64,000 nt of DNA. Origin: Cricetomys ansorgei (lineage: Eukaryota > Chordata > Mammalia > Rodentia > Nesomyidae). The position numbers and the translations under genes are program-made. The DNA lies in contig JAMJFZ010000856.1 of assembly GCA_026225945.1 (NCBI GenBank), positions 1-64,000 of the forward strand, read 5' to 3'. The notes below the pieces were generated by a model. It ran no database searches and was not told the origin of the DNA. It worked only from the letters and a program-made list of their open reading frames with translations. Shown here in pieces: positions 52,860-64,000 of the stretch. Positions within the stretch are counted from its first letter, which is position 1; each line of letters opens with the position of its first letter.

Positions 52860-54130
52860 ATATGGTATAGTATAGCAGTACGCTACAATCTTTTACCTTC
52901 AATTTAGGGAAGAAGAAAGGAAACAGAAATCTTCAACGCTTTTACAAGCAGCCTTAATATAGAAAGAGAGGTAGAAATCTTCACAGCCTCTTTCTAGGCT
53001 GTCCTAAGCCTTAATCCCTCCAACTTTTGTCCTTTTACTAACTAAGGACAGCAACCCAACTAACACCCATCCCACCGGGGCTTCAGACTTGTTATGCCCT
53101 AAACCAAAAGTTCCCATAAACCCATGCAGCACACAATCCCAAAGACAAGCTGCAGGTGCCAGAACAACTATACCCACCCAAACTTTAACCACCTGCATCA
53201 AGCATTCCAAATACAACTCAAACAACTATACCACATCTGGGGTGGGAACACAAACCTCTAGTGACTAGTCAGTTAAATCAAAAAGCTTTTCTTAAAATAA
53301 AAATTCCAAGTGTTCCTCTACAGTGTAGTTTATGAAACTTTGAACTTTCCAGAGTTAAGTGATGGCATATGATCTTGAAACTGGCAATTTGGGGTTCAAA
53401 CTATTAATTAGAAATATACAGTTTATGAAGGTCTACTGGTTACCCATTTGCTAAAAATGTTACTAAAGGTGTTGTATTCTGTTGTATTGCTCTATGTGTG
53501 ATTTTCGGACTTGGAGGTGTTATTTTCATTGTGACACTTTTTGATCATTCTTTCCCCATGGGGGAGGCATTCATTCAAACATGGGCTTTCTTTAGCAAGT
53601 TGAGTTTGGTCTTTAAGTGCTAGAGAGTTTTTAGGGTTACTCTCTATTTGCGCCCCTCCCTTCACAATTTGACATTTGATTATGTTTTGCCTTTTAGACA
53701 CAGTACAAAAGGATTCATTAGTCCTGATCATCAAATTCTGAAGAAGCTAAAGATTAATTATTTTCTAGACTTAGCACTAGAATAGACTTTTTTTCCACTA
53801 CTAACCTGGCACTTTGTAATTCTTGGGACTTGGCCCTAAGTTTACAGTGAGTGTGGCATCTGGCAGGCCCTAGGCTGGCTCTTTTCTTCCTGTTCTAATC
53901 TACATGCCTATTTACACAATAGCAGTTCTTGCTATATAGTTTTAAAGTAAGTGCCCCCAGAGGTTGAGCAACTTGCCCTAGGTCAGACAGCTAGACAGAT
54001 AAACTAACATTCAAACCTGGGGCACTTCAGTTGGAGTCACGCTCACTATGTACCCTACCTACCCTTCTGACCCTGGGGGAATCTAGTGGAATGTGTTTTC
54101 CTCAAGTTATTGATCAGTTTGCCTCCTGCT
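52860..54130. other. Non-genic, intron-like stretch
   Basis: No SINE core or gene recognised over ~1.3 kb. Compositionally ordinary. Confidence 0.5.
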
Positions 54131-54349
54131 TTTTTGTTTCTGTTGAGACAGAGTCTTGCCACAGCTTGAAACTGTCTGTAGCCCAGGCTGTCCTGGAACT
54201 CAGGTAGATTGGATTCTTATCTCTCATCTGGTTAGAAATGCCAGTTTGAAACAGTGTATCTTAATCTGTTTGCCTGCTAAGACAGAATGTTTCAAAACTC
54301 AAGTTTTAAAGCAACAGGAATTCATTTCAGCGTTCTTGGATCAGGTAGA

Positions 54350-54465
54350 TAGAAATAGGGGTTTCCTATGTAGTCCTGTCTGGCTTGGCCTGTAATGCAG
54401 GCTGCTTGAACTTGAGATCTTCCTGCCTCAGCCTCTTATGTTCTGGAATCACAGGGGTGTGCCAC
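54350..54465 (-). mobile_element. B1-like SINE
   Basis: TTTCCTATGTAGTCCTGTCT to CACAGGGGTGTGCCACTG. Confidence 0.65.
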
Positions 54466-54604
54466 TGAACTGAAGGCTGGCAGTTTCCAGGCTTACGGTG
54501 TCCTCAAGGTCTTTGATTCTGTGTAGGCTCCCTGAGCACTGCTCATGCACTGAAGAGATGAAAGGGGGAAGGGGTAAATACTGCTTAAAGGTTTTTGTTG
54601 CTGC

Positions 54605-54885
54605 TGTTTTGAAAATTTATTATGTATATGCACGTGGGGTGGTTGCGCACTTGGGTCAGAGGACAGTTTATGGGAGTCATTCTGCTGTGTGGGTTTCAGG
54701 GATTGAACAGAGGTCATCAGGCTTGGTGGCAAGCGCCTTTACCTTCTGAGCCATCAAGCTGCCCCACCCCCCCTTGTTTTGACATACTGTCTGACCTTGC
54801 AGCCCCATGATTGTAATCATGATTTATCCTCCTGCCTTCGCTTCCCAGTGAGTGCTGGGATTGTAGGCTGCGCCACCGCGCCCAA
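54605..54885 (-). mobile_element. SINE composite (B3-like then B1-like)
   Basis: GCAAGCGCCTTTACCTTCTG then GTGAGTGCTGGGATTGTAGG and GCCACCGCGCCCAAC. Confidence 0.65.
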
Positions 54886-55127
54886 CTTGTGAGTTCTTTC
54901 TCCCACCCTTATGCTGTAACTGTACTGATAAACTGTTGTAACTGAGCTATACTAGCCCTTGTACCTTTTGTAAAAGGGGAAGTAACCCCATTTTCAAAGG
55001 AGATCAGGTGGCCTCATTTGCTAATACCTTTAAAAGCCTCCTTTTTAATATTCTCACTGGCAGTTATCATAAATCTTTAACGTAGTTCTCCACATAGGTG
55101 TTGAGGTACAGAAAGACACTTTAAGTT

Positions 55128-55212
55128 GGGAGGGCAGGGCGGCACACACTCCAGAAGCCAAGGCAGGAGGATTGGGAATTCCAGGCCAGTCTGGGCTGTT
55201 GTCACAGGAAAC
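55128..55212 (+). mobile_element. B1 SINE fragment
   Basis: AGGCAGGAGGATTGGGAATT and CCAGGCCAGTCTGGGC. Confidence 0.6.
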
Positions 55213-55219
55213 AAGTAGA

Positions 55220-56270
55220 CTAGAGATTTGTAGGATTTTGTTTTTGAAGCCTCTGCCCTCAACATTTTAACAACAAACATGAAGTAGGAAGCACCCCCTT
55301 CCACCCCCAAAAAGGACCCAAAAGGTCTAAAATAGGAACCAGCTGTGTTGGTGAGGAGGTAGAGATGAGTCTTCATTGTAACAGCATGCAGTTTGGAATA
55401 TTGCCTGAGCCCAGTGTTCCTCATTAGGCGTTTGACAGCAGTTTCTGTGCCAGCGTTAGGCATGGGGAGGCATGCACGTAAAACTTGTTCTCTGCCCTCG
55501 AGGCACTTATGGCTTAGGGTTCAAGTTGTAGGTCTCATGATGTTCCAGGAGGCCCGATGGGATGTGGGGAGTGGAGTGAAGGCAGTGACAAGCGGATGAG
55601 GGGCATTGCTCCCGTGTAAACTTCCCCTGGAATGCCTTTAGTTTTCTGAATCTGTTCCCACCACAGGTGGCTCTTTTCTGGGACTTCTTGATACCATCTG
55701 TACCTTTAGGTGGGCATTCGTTTCCTCTTCCCAGTTAACAGGTTCCCTTTGATTCTTAATGACTTCAGTCATAGGCTATCTCCATTTTAAATAGTACATT
55801 AATTAATGGCAGTTGAGTTTAGGCATTTTGCACATTAACTTTAAGTTTCACAAGGTGAAATGTGGCATTTCTTATATTTTATGTCTTGGGTAAGTATATC
55901 AAGAGACTAGCATGCCTCAGTGGTAACTGGTCACTTGAAGACCACGTCATCCAAGGTAGGCAAACACTCTTACCACAGAGCTACAGTGAGTTCAGACTGG
56001 AGTCATGTCTCTGAGGAGATGTTTGAGTTAAGCTCTAAGCGGACGGAGGCAGGAACTGGTGTGTGAACATTGGGTGGTAGAGTGAATTTAAAGTAAGAAA
56101 GGAGAGGAGCCTGCTCCACTGTATTCATGATGGAGAACAGTAGGCCCGGGGTTTTTGAGTCATCAGCTTCTTTATAACAGAAAGCCACTTCTGTTGCTAT
56201 CGTTAATACTTAAACCAGCTTTACTGAGATGAAAATTTACTGAGGTAAAATTTGCCCTTTTAAAACTATT
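55220..56270. other. Non-genic, intron-like stretch
   Basis: Nothing recognised. Confidence 0.5.
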
Positions 56271-56279
56271 CAAATTAAA

Positions 56280-56522
56280 GACGACGGAGACAGTGGGTAA
56301 AAGTGCTCACTGCGCAGTTGAGTTCAGTTCCTGGACCCCAGAAACCCAAGTGAAAAGCTGAATGTGGCTGGTTTGCATCTGTAATTCAGCCCTCTTCCAG
56401 GGAGTTGGGAAGCTTACCTGGGACCTTGTGGGACTGAGCACGTGGACAGGAAGCAACTTCCGACATCCACACGTACCCACCACACTGTCCGGTTATCTAC
56501 ACCACAAAACAAATAAAAACAC
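56280..56522 (+). mobile_element. B3/B2-type SINE, diverged
   Basis: GTGCTCACTGCGCAGTTGAG near the head; CATCCACACGTACCCACC and an AAATAAAA tail. Confidence 0.6.
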
Positions 56523-56537
56523 TGTGCAAGTCAAGCT

Positions 56538-56640
56538 AAGCATGCTGGTATCAGCTTCAAATCCAACTTGAGAGGCTGAGGCAGAAGGTTGTGCGCTCCA
56601 GGCCAGCCTGGTCTACAAGGGGAGTTCGCCGCTGTAGTGA
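56538..56640 (+). mobile_element. B1 SINE, 5' shortened
   Basis: GAGGCTGAGGCAGAAGGTTG and CCAGGCCAGCCTGGTCTACA. Confidence 0.75.
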
Positions 56641-56764
56641 TATTACAGCAATGCAGTAAGTGAGTCGGGGGAGGGGGGGCAGGGCACAGCTCGCTGATAG
56701 GCTTGTCTAGCGTGTGTGTGAGGCCTTCTCTTTGCTCTTCACCAAACAGTCCATTCGAATCCAC

Positions 56765-56882
56765 CCAGACCTGGATCCTGCACCTGTAATCTCAGCGTTT
56801 GGGAAGCTGAAGCAAGAGGATTGTGGGTTCAAGGCCAACATGGCTACATGAGACCCGGTCTTGAAACAAACAGCAAAAAAGA
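56765..56882 (+). mobile_element. B1-like SINE
   Basis: TGTAATCTCAGCGTTTGGGA and TTCAAGGCCAACATGGCTAC. Confidence 0.75.
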
Positions 56883-57559
56883 GGGGAGGTCAACAAAAAC
56901 CCAAAAGAAAGGAAGCATCCCAAAGGAATGTACAGAAACCATATAGTATTCAGACAGTTTTACAGAGTAAAGCTGTTACCATCACTTAATCGCCGTTTTT
57001 CTTATCTCTGACCTGGTGCCCGTAAGCAGGCAGCTCATGCCGGTTCTGCCCGTCGCTGAGTTCTGCTCCTAGGTTCTGGCTTCAGGCCCATCCCTCTGCC
57101 TCCAAATGCTGGGACTGCTCCATTTTCCATTCTTACCAGCAATAAGGATCCATGTGGTGCCAACATGTAAGATTTGTCTGACTTTAATCAATTGGGCTCC
57201 TCTAGTGATGTGAAGTATTTTGTTTTGCAGAACTTCTGTTCTTGTTCTTACGATTGTAGCTTCACTGGAAAGTCATCGGTTCAGAGGCTTTCCGGTGTTC
57301 AAATGGACTCATTTGTCTTTATTCCGTTCTTATTTTGGATATTAGTTTTCTTAAAGAGCAGCTGTTATTCCTTGGTTAGAATAGCCTGTGTAGTTTTTTC
57401 TTTCTCTTAAATGGTAATGTCTTAGGACATGCTTTAATTTTTCCAAAGGAGAGGCTGATTTTTGACTTTCATCAACTTCCATCTCTTAGGAAATTGAAGT
57501 CTGTAGCTTTGAGGAAGTGCAAAATCTCTTTTCCACAGAGTTTTGTTTTGCTTTCCCAG

Positions 57560-57599
57560 AGCTCTTAGCGACTAAACACTATGCATCACAATGAACCTG
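57560..57599 (+). other. 40-bp exon candidate carrying ATG codons
   Basis: TTTTGCTTTCCCAG acceptor and CCTG|GTAAGT donor flank 40 bp. The donor is close to ideal. The block contains ATGCATCAC and, 11 bp later, ATGAACCTG, so it could be a 5' exon with the start codon. The nearest upstream CpG-rich promoter candidate ends at 46625. Gene unknown. Confidence 0.4.
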
Positions 57600-57609
57600 G
57601 TAAGTTTTA

Positions 57610-58035
57610 ATTACTCAGTTTCTGAAATGGCTTAGAATTGGAGCGATTTTGGGTCATTCTGCCCAAGTAGCCATTTTATGCTTGCTCCCTTCTGTGCAGC
57701 TGACAGCTCACCCCAGGCATTGAGAGTGGGCTCTTCTGTTGCTGCAGAGTTCCAAATGTTGGGAGATTTTTTTTTCCCCTCACACAGAGATGAAAGCCAA
57801 GCCCTTGAAACGATCATCACTAAGCTGCCATCCATTTGTCCAGCTTCTGTCTTACGTATCACATAAATTACTCCTCTGGCTTTTCAGATAGTTGAAAATA
57901 GTTTCAAGGCACCGCTTTGCCAACTTCAGTTGTCACTTTTCCTTAAAAAAAAAAAAAAAGACTTAGTTTCCTGCGCTGTTCCTGTGATTATGTATCTAGG
58001 CTGAACTACCTTCCAACCTCGCTTGCTTCCTTTCT
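57610..58035. other. Non-genic, intron-like stretch
   Basis: Contains one A run at 57945-57959; otherwise nothing recognised. Confidence 0.5.
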
Positions 58036-58046
58036 TCCTTCAGTTG

Positions 58047-58089
58047 AGTGTGAGTGTGTGTGTGTGAGAGTGTGTGTGTGAGTGTGTGT

Positions 58090-58132
<43 letters not shown>
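58047..58132 (+). repeat. (TG)n microsatellite with GAG interruptions
   Basis: GTGTGTGTGAGTGTG blocks and then a pure TG run of ~16 units. Confidence 0.95.
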
Positions 58133-58133
<1 letters not shown>

Positions 58134-58134
58134 A

Positions 58135-58760
58135 TATGCCTATACATGTGGGCGTAGGTGTTCTTTATAGCCTAGAAAAGCTGTGCTTTTGATTGTTCAA
58201 TGAGTGATTTGTTAAGAATGTAGCAAAGCAAAGAATGTAATAAAGAAATAGCAGACAGATTGACAGGTGCTCCAACTCAGTATTCAGTGGAGAAGCCTGG
58301 TGTAGCCCAATTGAGAGCAAACAGAGCTGACATCAAATCAGTGACTTAAACCCAGCAGAGATTGATGGGGGAGGGGAAGCTGAGGAGGTCAGTTTGAGTT
58401 CCTGATTGAGCTTTCGCTCCATGGCTGAACTGCTGGCTTCCTTTCCCATGTAGCCACTTTATCAGGGGTAGACAACAGGAACATCTGGTGGAAATGGTTC
58501 ACCCAGGGGCTGTTGTGTTGTTCTCTTCCCTTGTTGGAGAGTTAGGTGAACCAATTAGAACACTTTGAGACTAGCATAACTTGGGTCTGAAATGGGCATT
58601 GTGTGGGGTGGGGGCCAACCTCTCTTCCAGAGCTGTCTTCTCAAAACAGTACAGGACAATTTACCAAAATGCCATAGCAACAGTGTGCGTGTGCATTTGC
58701 ATGAACACACATCAGAGGTCAACACTGGCTGTTATTCCTCAGGAGATATTCAGCTGTTTT
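58135..58760. other. Non-genic, intron-like stretch
   Basis: Nothing recognised. Confidence 0.5.
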
Positions 58761-58764
58761 TGTT

Positions 58765-58975
58765 TTTCCTTAAGCCTGGGTCTCACTGGGGTCTGGGACT
58801 CACCAGTCCACTAGGCTGGCTGTCCAGTGAGCCTCCGGAATCCAGCTGTGTGTGTCTTCTAGCACCGTGATTGCAAGCATGTCGCCATGCCACACCTTTT
58901 ATATGTGTAGTGGGATTGAAGTCTTCATGCTTATTGCAAGTACCTCCTGACTGAGCCATCTACCTAGCTCCTAGA
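58765..58975 (-). mobile_element. B4-type SINE
   Basis: CTGGGTCTCACTGGGGTCTG at the left; CTGACTGAGCCATCTACCTA at the right. Confidence 0.6.
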
Positions 58976-58984
58976 TTCTTCTTC

Positions 58985-59185
58985 TTTTCTTTTTTGAGAT
59001 GGAGTCTCACTATGTAGACTGGACTGGCATCGATTAAAGACATGTCCTTTAGCTTTTTTGAGACATGGTTTGACTATATAGGCCTGGGCTCCCTATACAG
59101 CCTAGGGTGGCTGGCCTTAATGACTGTCGCTGTCTCGTGCTGGGATCACAAGTGTGAAATATGTACCACCGTACCTGCTAGATTT
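58985..59185 (-). mobile_element. Two B1-like fragments
   Basis: GAGATGGAGTCTCACTATGT and GAGACATGGTTTGACTATAT to GTACCACCGTACCTGC. Confidence 0.6.
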
Positions 59186-59347
59186 TTTTTTTAAATCCAT
59201 GTACCACAATTCCATTTTGATGGCCACCACCACCAATGGCTAAATTTTAGCTGTTGAGTGCTTCCATTGTATTCTACTTTCAATTTTTATTTTATTTCAG
59301 GCATTCTGAAGACAGTCCTGGCCTGCTCAGCCTTATAAAAGATCCTG

Positions 59348-59455
59348 GTACAAGCAGTTGTGGTGCCTTACACTTGAAATCTTGTACTCAGGAGGCAGAG
59401 GTAAAAGGATCAATGCAAGTAAAGTCCAGCCTGGTCTGCTTCAGGCAGCTGGTTC
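59348..59455 (+). mobile_element. B1-like SINE
   Basis: GTGGTGCCTTACACTTGAAA and AGTCCAGCCTGGTCTGCT. Confidence 0.65.
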
Positions 59456-60314
59456 TGTAGGGAGCATACATTCTGCCCAGCCCAGAATACCACTCTGAGG
59501 TCAGGGGCGGTCCCAGCACTTGAGAGGCAGTGAGTGAGAGGGGCATTGGAAGTTTTAAGCAGCCTAGGTTATAGATCATGCATGAGCCATGGCTTGTGTA
59601 CAGAGGTCAGAGAACAACTTTTGGAAGTTCTCTCCTTCCAGGTGGGACCCACTGAGCCATCTCAAGGCTCCAGAATCTAAACTTTTAAGTAAAGTCCATA
59701 TCCTGCAGAGATTAGAGTGGGAGAATTGAGTTGAATAAATGAAAGGCTGAGTTCTGTTTTGAGTTAGAATTTTGTAGTTTTTCATTTCGGCTTCTGGCAT
59801 TCCTTTTAGTAGTGAAAACTATTTCAATAAATGAGCCTGCTGAGTGTGTATCTGGCATCTGTAGCCGGCCCAGCTATTACAGAGGCTCGGGATAGCTGGG
59901 AGTTTGAGACGAACTTGAATTTAAGGTTTGTCTGGGCTGCAGAGTGAGCTAGTCACATGCACCAGTGGAAAACTGCAGTACGTCCTGTCATTACCATCTG
60001 TCTGGTAGCAGAGGCTAAGACAGAAGGCTGTGAATCTTGTCTTACACTAGAGGTGCTTTGAATGTCATGTTGCAGCACTGATTGCCTGCCTGGTGTTCAG
60101 AGGAGCCTAGCCAAGCCCAGCCTGCTGCCCGAAACCGCACTCTCCTCTGTGCTGTGACTGTGAAAGGCTGGTGCAGACGGTGACTGGTGGCCGCTCTCTA
60201 GCTGGAACTGCTGGTGGCTGCGGGATGTTGAGCATGGAAGCCAGGAACTCACTGGAGCTGGCAAGCAGTGTTTCTTGACCTTAAGAGAATATTTTTGCGG
60301 TTGTTCTGCTGCTG

Positions 60315-60425
60315 TTTGTTTTTTGTTTAGGAGAGTCTTACTCTGTGGCCCTGTGTGGCCTGGAACTCACTATGTAGCCTAGGCTGGCTTGGAAACTCCA
60401 GCCTCAGTCAACATTGCTGGTACTT
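60315..60425 (-). mobile_element. B1-like SINE
   Basis: GTGGCCTGGAACTCACTATG and GTAGCCTAGGCTGGC. Confidence 0.65.
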
Positions 60426-60619
60426 TTAGTTATCTCTTAACTCTGTTTAGTGGTAAGTGGCCACTGACTGGCCATAAGTTATAGAATCAGCTCTAGCACT
60501 TTGCTATGGAAGGTCCAAGTGTCATGTGGTACAGACCAGCGGTCGGTTCAAGGCTCCATCATGACTGCTCACTCTGAATACCCTGTTCCCCTTATAGTGG
60601 TCTCATTGTAATAGTGTCT

Positions 60620-60725
60620 CCTTCTCTCTGAGACAAGACCTTATAGACCAGGCCGGCCTAGAACTGTTAATCTTCTGCTTCAGCCTCCAAGTTGCTAGGA
60701 TTATAGGTATGCACTACCCATACCC
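60620..60725 (-). mobile_element. B1-like SINE
   Basis: GAGACAAGACCTTATAGACC to TTATAGGTATGCACTACCC. Confidence 0.7.
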
Positions 60726-60738
60726 ACCCTTACAATTT

Positions 60739-60782
60739 TCATTTATTTATTTGTTTGTTTATTTATGTATTTATTTATTTCA
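60739..60782 (+). repeat. (TTTA)n microsatellite
   Basis: ATTTATTTATTTGTTTGTTT tract. Confidence 0.85.
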
Positions 60783-60889
60783 TTGATATCTATACAGAGT
60801 CCTAAGTGTAGTTACTCTTAGCAGGTCATTTAAAAGACAAAGGGCAAAATAGACTAAACATCACCAAAGCTGGCATAAAAATGGTATCG

Positions 60890-61100
60890 CTATTTATTTT
60901 AACGTGTACGGGTGTTTTGCCTATGTGTATGTCTGTACCATGTGTGCCATGGTGCCCTAGGAAGCAAGAAGAGGGCGTTGGATCCTCTGGAACTGGAATT
61001 ATAGAAGTTTGTTAGCTTCCAACTGGGTGCTAGGAATTGAACCTGAGTCTTCTGGAAAGCAGCCAGTGCTCCTAACCACTGAGCCATATCTTTAGCCTCT
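60890..61100 (-). mobile_element. B3/B2-type SINE
   Basis: CTGGAACTGGAATTATAGAA; CACTGAGCCATATCTTTAGC at the head end. Confidence 0.8.
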
Positions 61101-61744
61101 TAAAATGAAAAAAAAATTAAACTTGTGTGCACTTTCTCACATGTATGTGTATGCCTTGGCATGTGTTTAGAGTTCAGGACGACTTGTGAGACTTCTTTGA
61201 CATTTTAAGCTGCAAAGCAGTGGGATCTATTTATACCCTTGAAGTGGAGTGGCTCTAAAACAACTTAATTTTATTGGCTGCTTTATTCAGTCACTGGCTT
61301 GGCTGGTGAGGAGTGTACACTGCCTGGGTTTTAGTCTCTCTCAAGGCTTGTAGGTGTCCTGGTTTATAATGACAGAGAAAGGGAGGGAAGTCACTGTTGT
61401 GAATATGTCACTTGCTTCATGCACCCTTTGGAGAGCAGCCCAGGCATTTCTGAACTGTGTGCCTGTGCTGTTTTTCTCCTTTCTCTGGCAGCGTAGTAAG
61501 TGTGAATATTTTGAAGTCTCTCTAAAATTAGTCTCCCTGGTAGAGCATTCTCCTTCAGGTATGTGCTATTTGAAATAGCTATGTGGATTTGAAGACCAGA
61601 GACTTGTTTAGCTTATGGGTTGAAATCAAGGGGCTGGTACTCAATAGGCCTTTAATTAATGAGGGAAGCACCTTGGAATGTCTAGGAGCCTGTTGGAATA
61701 GAAATAACTATGGGAATGGATCGTCCCCACAGAGAGCAGGATGG

Positions 61745-61980
61745 CAGTTGTTTCTTTTTAAATTTAATATTATGTCATGTATATGGGTCTTTTGTCTGCT
61801 GCATGTATGTATGCCTGTGTACCACTTGCATGCCTGGTGTCTGATAAAGGCAAAGAGAGCATTGAGTTCTTGGAACTGGAGTTAGGATGTTTGTGAACCA
61901 CTGTGTGGATGCTGGAATCAAACCTGTGTCCTCTGCAAGACCACCTAGTGCTCTTGACTGCTGAGCCATCTCTCTAGCAC
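61745..61980 (-). mobile_element. B3/B2-type SINE
   Basis: TTGGAACTGGAGTTAGGATG and GCTGAGCCATCTCTCTAGC. Confidence 0.82.
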
Positions 61981-62311
61981 CCAGCTTACTGTTTCTCATT
62001 GGGCATTTTCCCAATTTGTCTTTAGATAGTGAGGTGACACTTACAGTTTCAAGATGAAATCCGATACTTTTTTTGTCCTCCTCTTTTTGCTTCTGGGCCA
62101 GCTTGTCTGAGATTTCAAAAGATTATTAAATCACAGCACAAATCCTGGCCACATGTTGAGTCATTCTGAAGAGAAAAATAGGATGTGCTATGTTTGGAAT
62201 AGATGCACTCTCTGTGACTGGTGACCAAGCCTATACTCACCTGGTCCTAGCAGAGCATTGGCTGTTCTCAGGTCCTCCAGCATTGACTGTTAGTTTGAAA
62301 AAGTGCAAGTC

Positions 62312-62520
62312 AGACTGACTCAGTGGTTAAGAGCCCTGGCTAGTTTTCCACAAGACCTGAGATCAGTTCCCTGTAACCACATTGAGTGGATCACAACTGC
62401 CTATATCATCATACCCAGCGTTAGGAAGATCTAACACCTGGCACCCATGGGCACCTGACACCAACATGCACATCCTCACCCCACCCCACTCACATAATTA
62501 AAAAATAATGAAAATAAATC
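62312..62520 (+). mobile_element. B3/B2-type SINE, diverged
   Basis: GACTCAGTGGTTAAGAGCCC near the head; AAATAATGAAAATAAATC tail. Confidence 0.7.
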
Positions 62521-62527
62521 TTACAAA

Positions 62528-62650
62528 GACATGGTGATACATGGCTGTAATATCAGCTATTCAGGTGGCTGAGGCAGGAGGATGACAGGTTAAAGTCCTG
62601 CCATGGCTGCAGAGCTAGTTCAAGGCCAAGGCCAACCTAGTAAACTTAGT
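62528..62650 (+). mobile_element. B1-like SINE
   Basis: ACATGGTGATACATGGCTGT and GGTGGCTGAGGCAGGAGGAT. Confidence 0.7.
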
Positions 62651-62654
62651 GAAG

Positions 62655-63300
62655 GGTCAGGGGTGTAGCTTATGGAAGAAATCTTTAGCGAGAAGCCCAG
62701 AGAAAAGACATGACACGGGCCCATCCCTTGTGAGATGGCTTTGGTCTCCTTTGCTGCTTGCCTGGCATTCACATCCGCTTTCCAGTCTTCCTTTCCTGCA
62801 TGGCTTCATCCTGTGACACTGCCCTTATGACTTCCTCTACTCAAAGCACCTTGATATTGAATTGCTTGTATTGAAGATTTAGGGTGATGGGGGTTTGAGC
62901 CTGCTATCAGCAGTATTCTGGCCTAGTGTATTAGACTCCACTGTCACCCAGCACTAACACACCCTCCAGCCCTGGCCCTCTCCATGAGGTCAGCGGATGT
63001 CTATCCTGTTCTGCTCTGCTGGAGGCGCTGCTCTTTCTGCATCCCACTTCTAGGCTTCCGGTACCTTCTGATTTCTTACCCAGAGCCTTTGCCCCTTCCT
63101 GACTCCTCAGGTGCCCCCCTGTCCCCACCCCAGCTCTGTCTCCTGGTTCAAAGACACATCTGATGGGTTGTCTGAATAGCCAGACTAGAGGAAGCAGAAG
63201 TAGAAGCTGGGGTGCCTGGCTTTTTAAAACTTGATTGAAATTTAGATAAAGCTATCCTCCTCATAAGAGTCTCTAAGAAAGGGGGGAACATTGTAGAGAT
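62655..63300. other. Non-genic, intron-like stretch
   Basis: Nothing recognised. Confidence 0.5.
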
Positions 63301-63301
63301 T

Positions 63302-63460
63302 TTTTTTAATTGTTTGTTTTCTTATTTAGTGTGTGTGCGCATGTGTGTGAACTTGTGGGACCTGTTCTCTATTTCTACCTGTGGGTCCCAGAGATCAAAC
63401 TAAGACCGTCAGCCTTAGTGTCAAGCACCTTTTCCCTTCAGATACTCTTGCTAGCTCCAA
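63302..63460 (-). mobile_element. B4/B3-like SINE fragment
   Basis: GTGGGTCCCAGAGATCAAAC and CAGCCTTAGTGTCAAGCACC. Confidence 0.55.
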
Positions 63461-63603
63461 GACTGATGTTTTCTTGCCTGGGGTGGATCTTGGATTGTTT
63501 GGTTATGTTTATCGCCATCACCACTGCCATTACCACCGATGGTGCACCTCATTCTTCCTTTGTTTCTTATTCCCCTTTCTTTACACATTGAAGAATATCA
63601 ACT

Positions 63604-63705
63604 GGCCAAGCACGGTGGTGCTTGCCTGTAATCCAGGCACTTGGGAGGCTGAGGCAGGAGGATCACTAACTAGTTCAAGGCCAGCCTAGGGTACATACAA
63701 TTTTT
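63604..63705 (+). mobile_element. B1 SINE
   Basis: CAAGCACGGTGGTGCTTGCC to GTTCAAGGCCAGCCTAGGG. Confidence 0.88.
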
Positions 63706-63719
63706 TTTTAAAGATGATG

Positions 63720-63935
63720 AGGGCTGAAGGGACGGCTCCGTGGTTAAGAGCAGAGGCTGTTCTTGCAGAGCACCTGGGTTCAATTCCCAGCACCCACGTG
63801 GTGGGTTAAACCGTCTGTGACTCAGATCCCACCCTCCTGGTCTCTGTGGTCACTAGGCACATACGTAGTGCACAGACATAGCTTACAGGCAAAACACCCA
63901 TACACGTAAAATGCGGACTGAAGAAAATTAATGAC
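63720..63935 (+). mobile_element. B2 SINE
   Basis: GGGCTGAAGGGACGGCTCCG head, TTCCCAGCACCCACGTGG block and an A-rich end. Confidence 0.9.
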
Positions 63936-64000
63936 TGAAAAATCATGGAGCCCTGATGCTGTTTGACTCTGAGTGACTCAGCTAAGCAAAGCTCTTCCCC

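Noticed and set aside
1..64000. CRISPR arrays, bacterial operons, rRNA or tRNA genes
   Set aside because: No direct-repeat/spacer pattern, bacterial gene layout or RNA-gene fold was seen; the repeats are eukaryotic SINEs, LTRs and microsatellites.

Overview
The window is nuclear DNA of a muroid rodent. This rests on dense B1 and B2/B3-type SINEs, long CA/TG microsatellites, an IAP-type class II endogenous retrovirus and intron-containing gene remnants. I cannot fix the species; murid or cricetid both fit. There is no bacterial, plasmid or organellar gene content. Most open frames here are chance frames in repeats.

Layout. (1) 1-7324: a head-to-tail tandem array of a ~1.65 kb unit, four full copies plus a truncated fifth. 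Each unit has a near-perfect inverted repeat (29-bp arms, 4-nt loop in the best copies) and a 110-bp block with good splice-site consensus on both sides; the four full units also have an A/G-rich pentamer tract. Units 3 and 4 carry a ~1.28 kb block of a second, diverged sequence type, so the array is a mosaic. (2) 7325-14457: an antisense class I (gammaretrovirus-like) ERV with a 3' LTR, polypurine tract, env-TM remnant, gag-start remnant, tRNA-Glu-type primer binding site and a broken 5' LTR. Its interior is AT-rich and has no recognisable pol. A related 278-bp solo LTR lies in the opposite orientation at 15780-16057. (3) 18.8-22.2 kb: two diverged copies of a ~0.6-0.75 kb segment. (4) 22.5-30.5 kb, minus strand: an unprocessed, multiply broken copy of Rsph1 (radial spoke head 1, MORN repeats) with four recognisable exons and an X-box-like promoter motif. 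(5) 33413-33572: an unassigned terminal-exon-like ORF. (6) 35.6-36.27 kb: an LTR-like stretch with TATA and poly(A) signals. (7) 36657-44435: a nearly intact, very young IAP-like provirus with gag, pro, pol and env between 351-bp LTRs that differ by one base. Gag and env are open. Pro and pol each contain one frameshift, and the env TM subunit looks internally shortened. (8) 44.4-64 kb: SINE-packed, intron-like DNA with a CpG-rich promoter candidate at ~46.45-46.63 kb and a 40-bp exon candidate at 57560-57599.

How the parts relate. The IAP provirus is organised like an element of the env-bearing IAP branch: a myristoylation-type Gag start, a canonical A AAA AAC gag-pro frameshift site, a likely G GGU UUU pro-pol site, and a splice donor/acceptor pair suited to an env mRNA. 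It inserted into a TG microsatellite. The class I element inserted into the fifth tandem unit and ended the array. The Rsph1 copy keeps exon order and introns, so it arose by DNA duplication or by decay of a local gene, not by retrotransposition.

I see no clear undescribed biological system. The most unusual items are the hairpin/exon-bearing tandem array and the young env-bearing IAP. All matches to families are from recognition of the sequence; no search was run.
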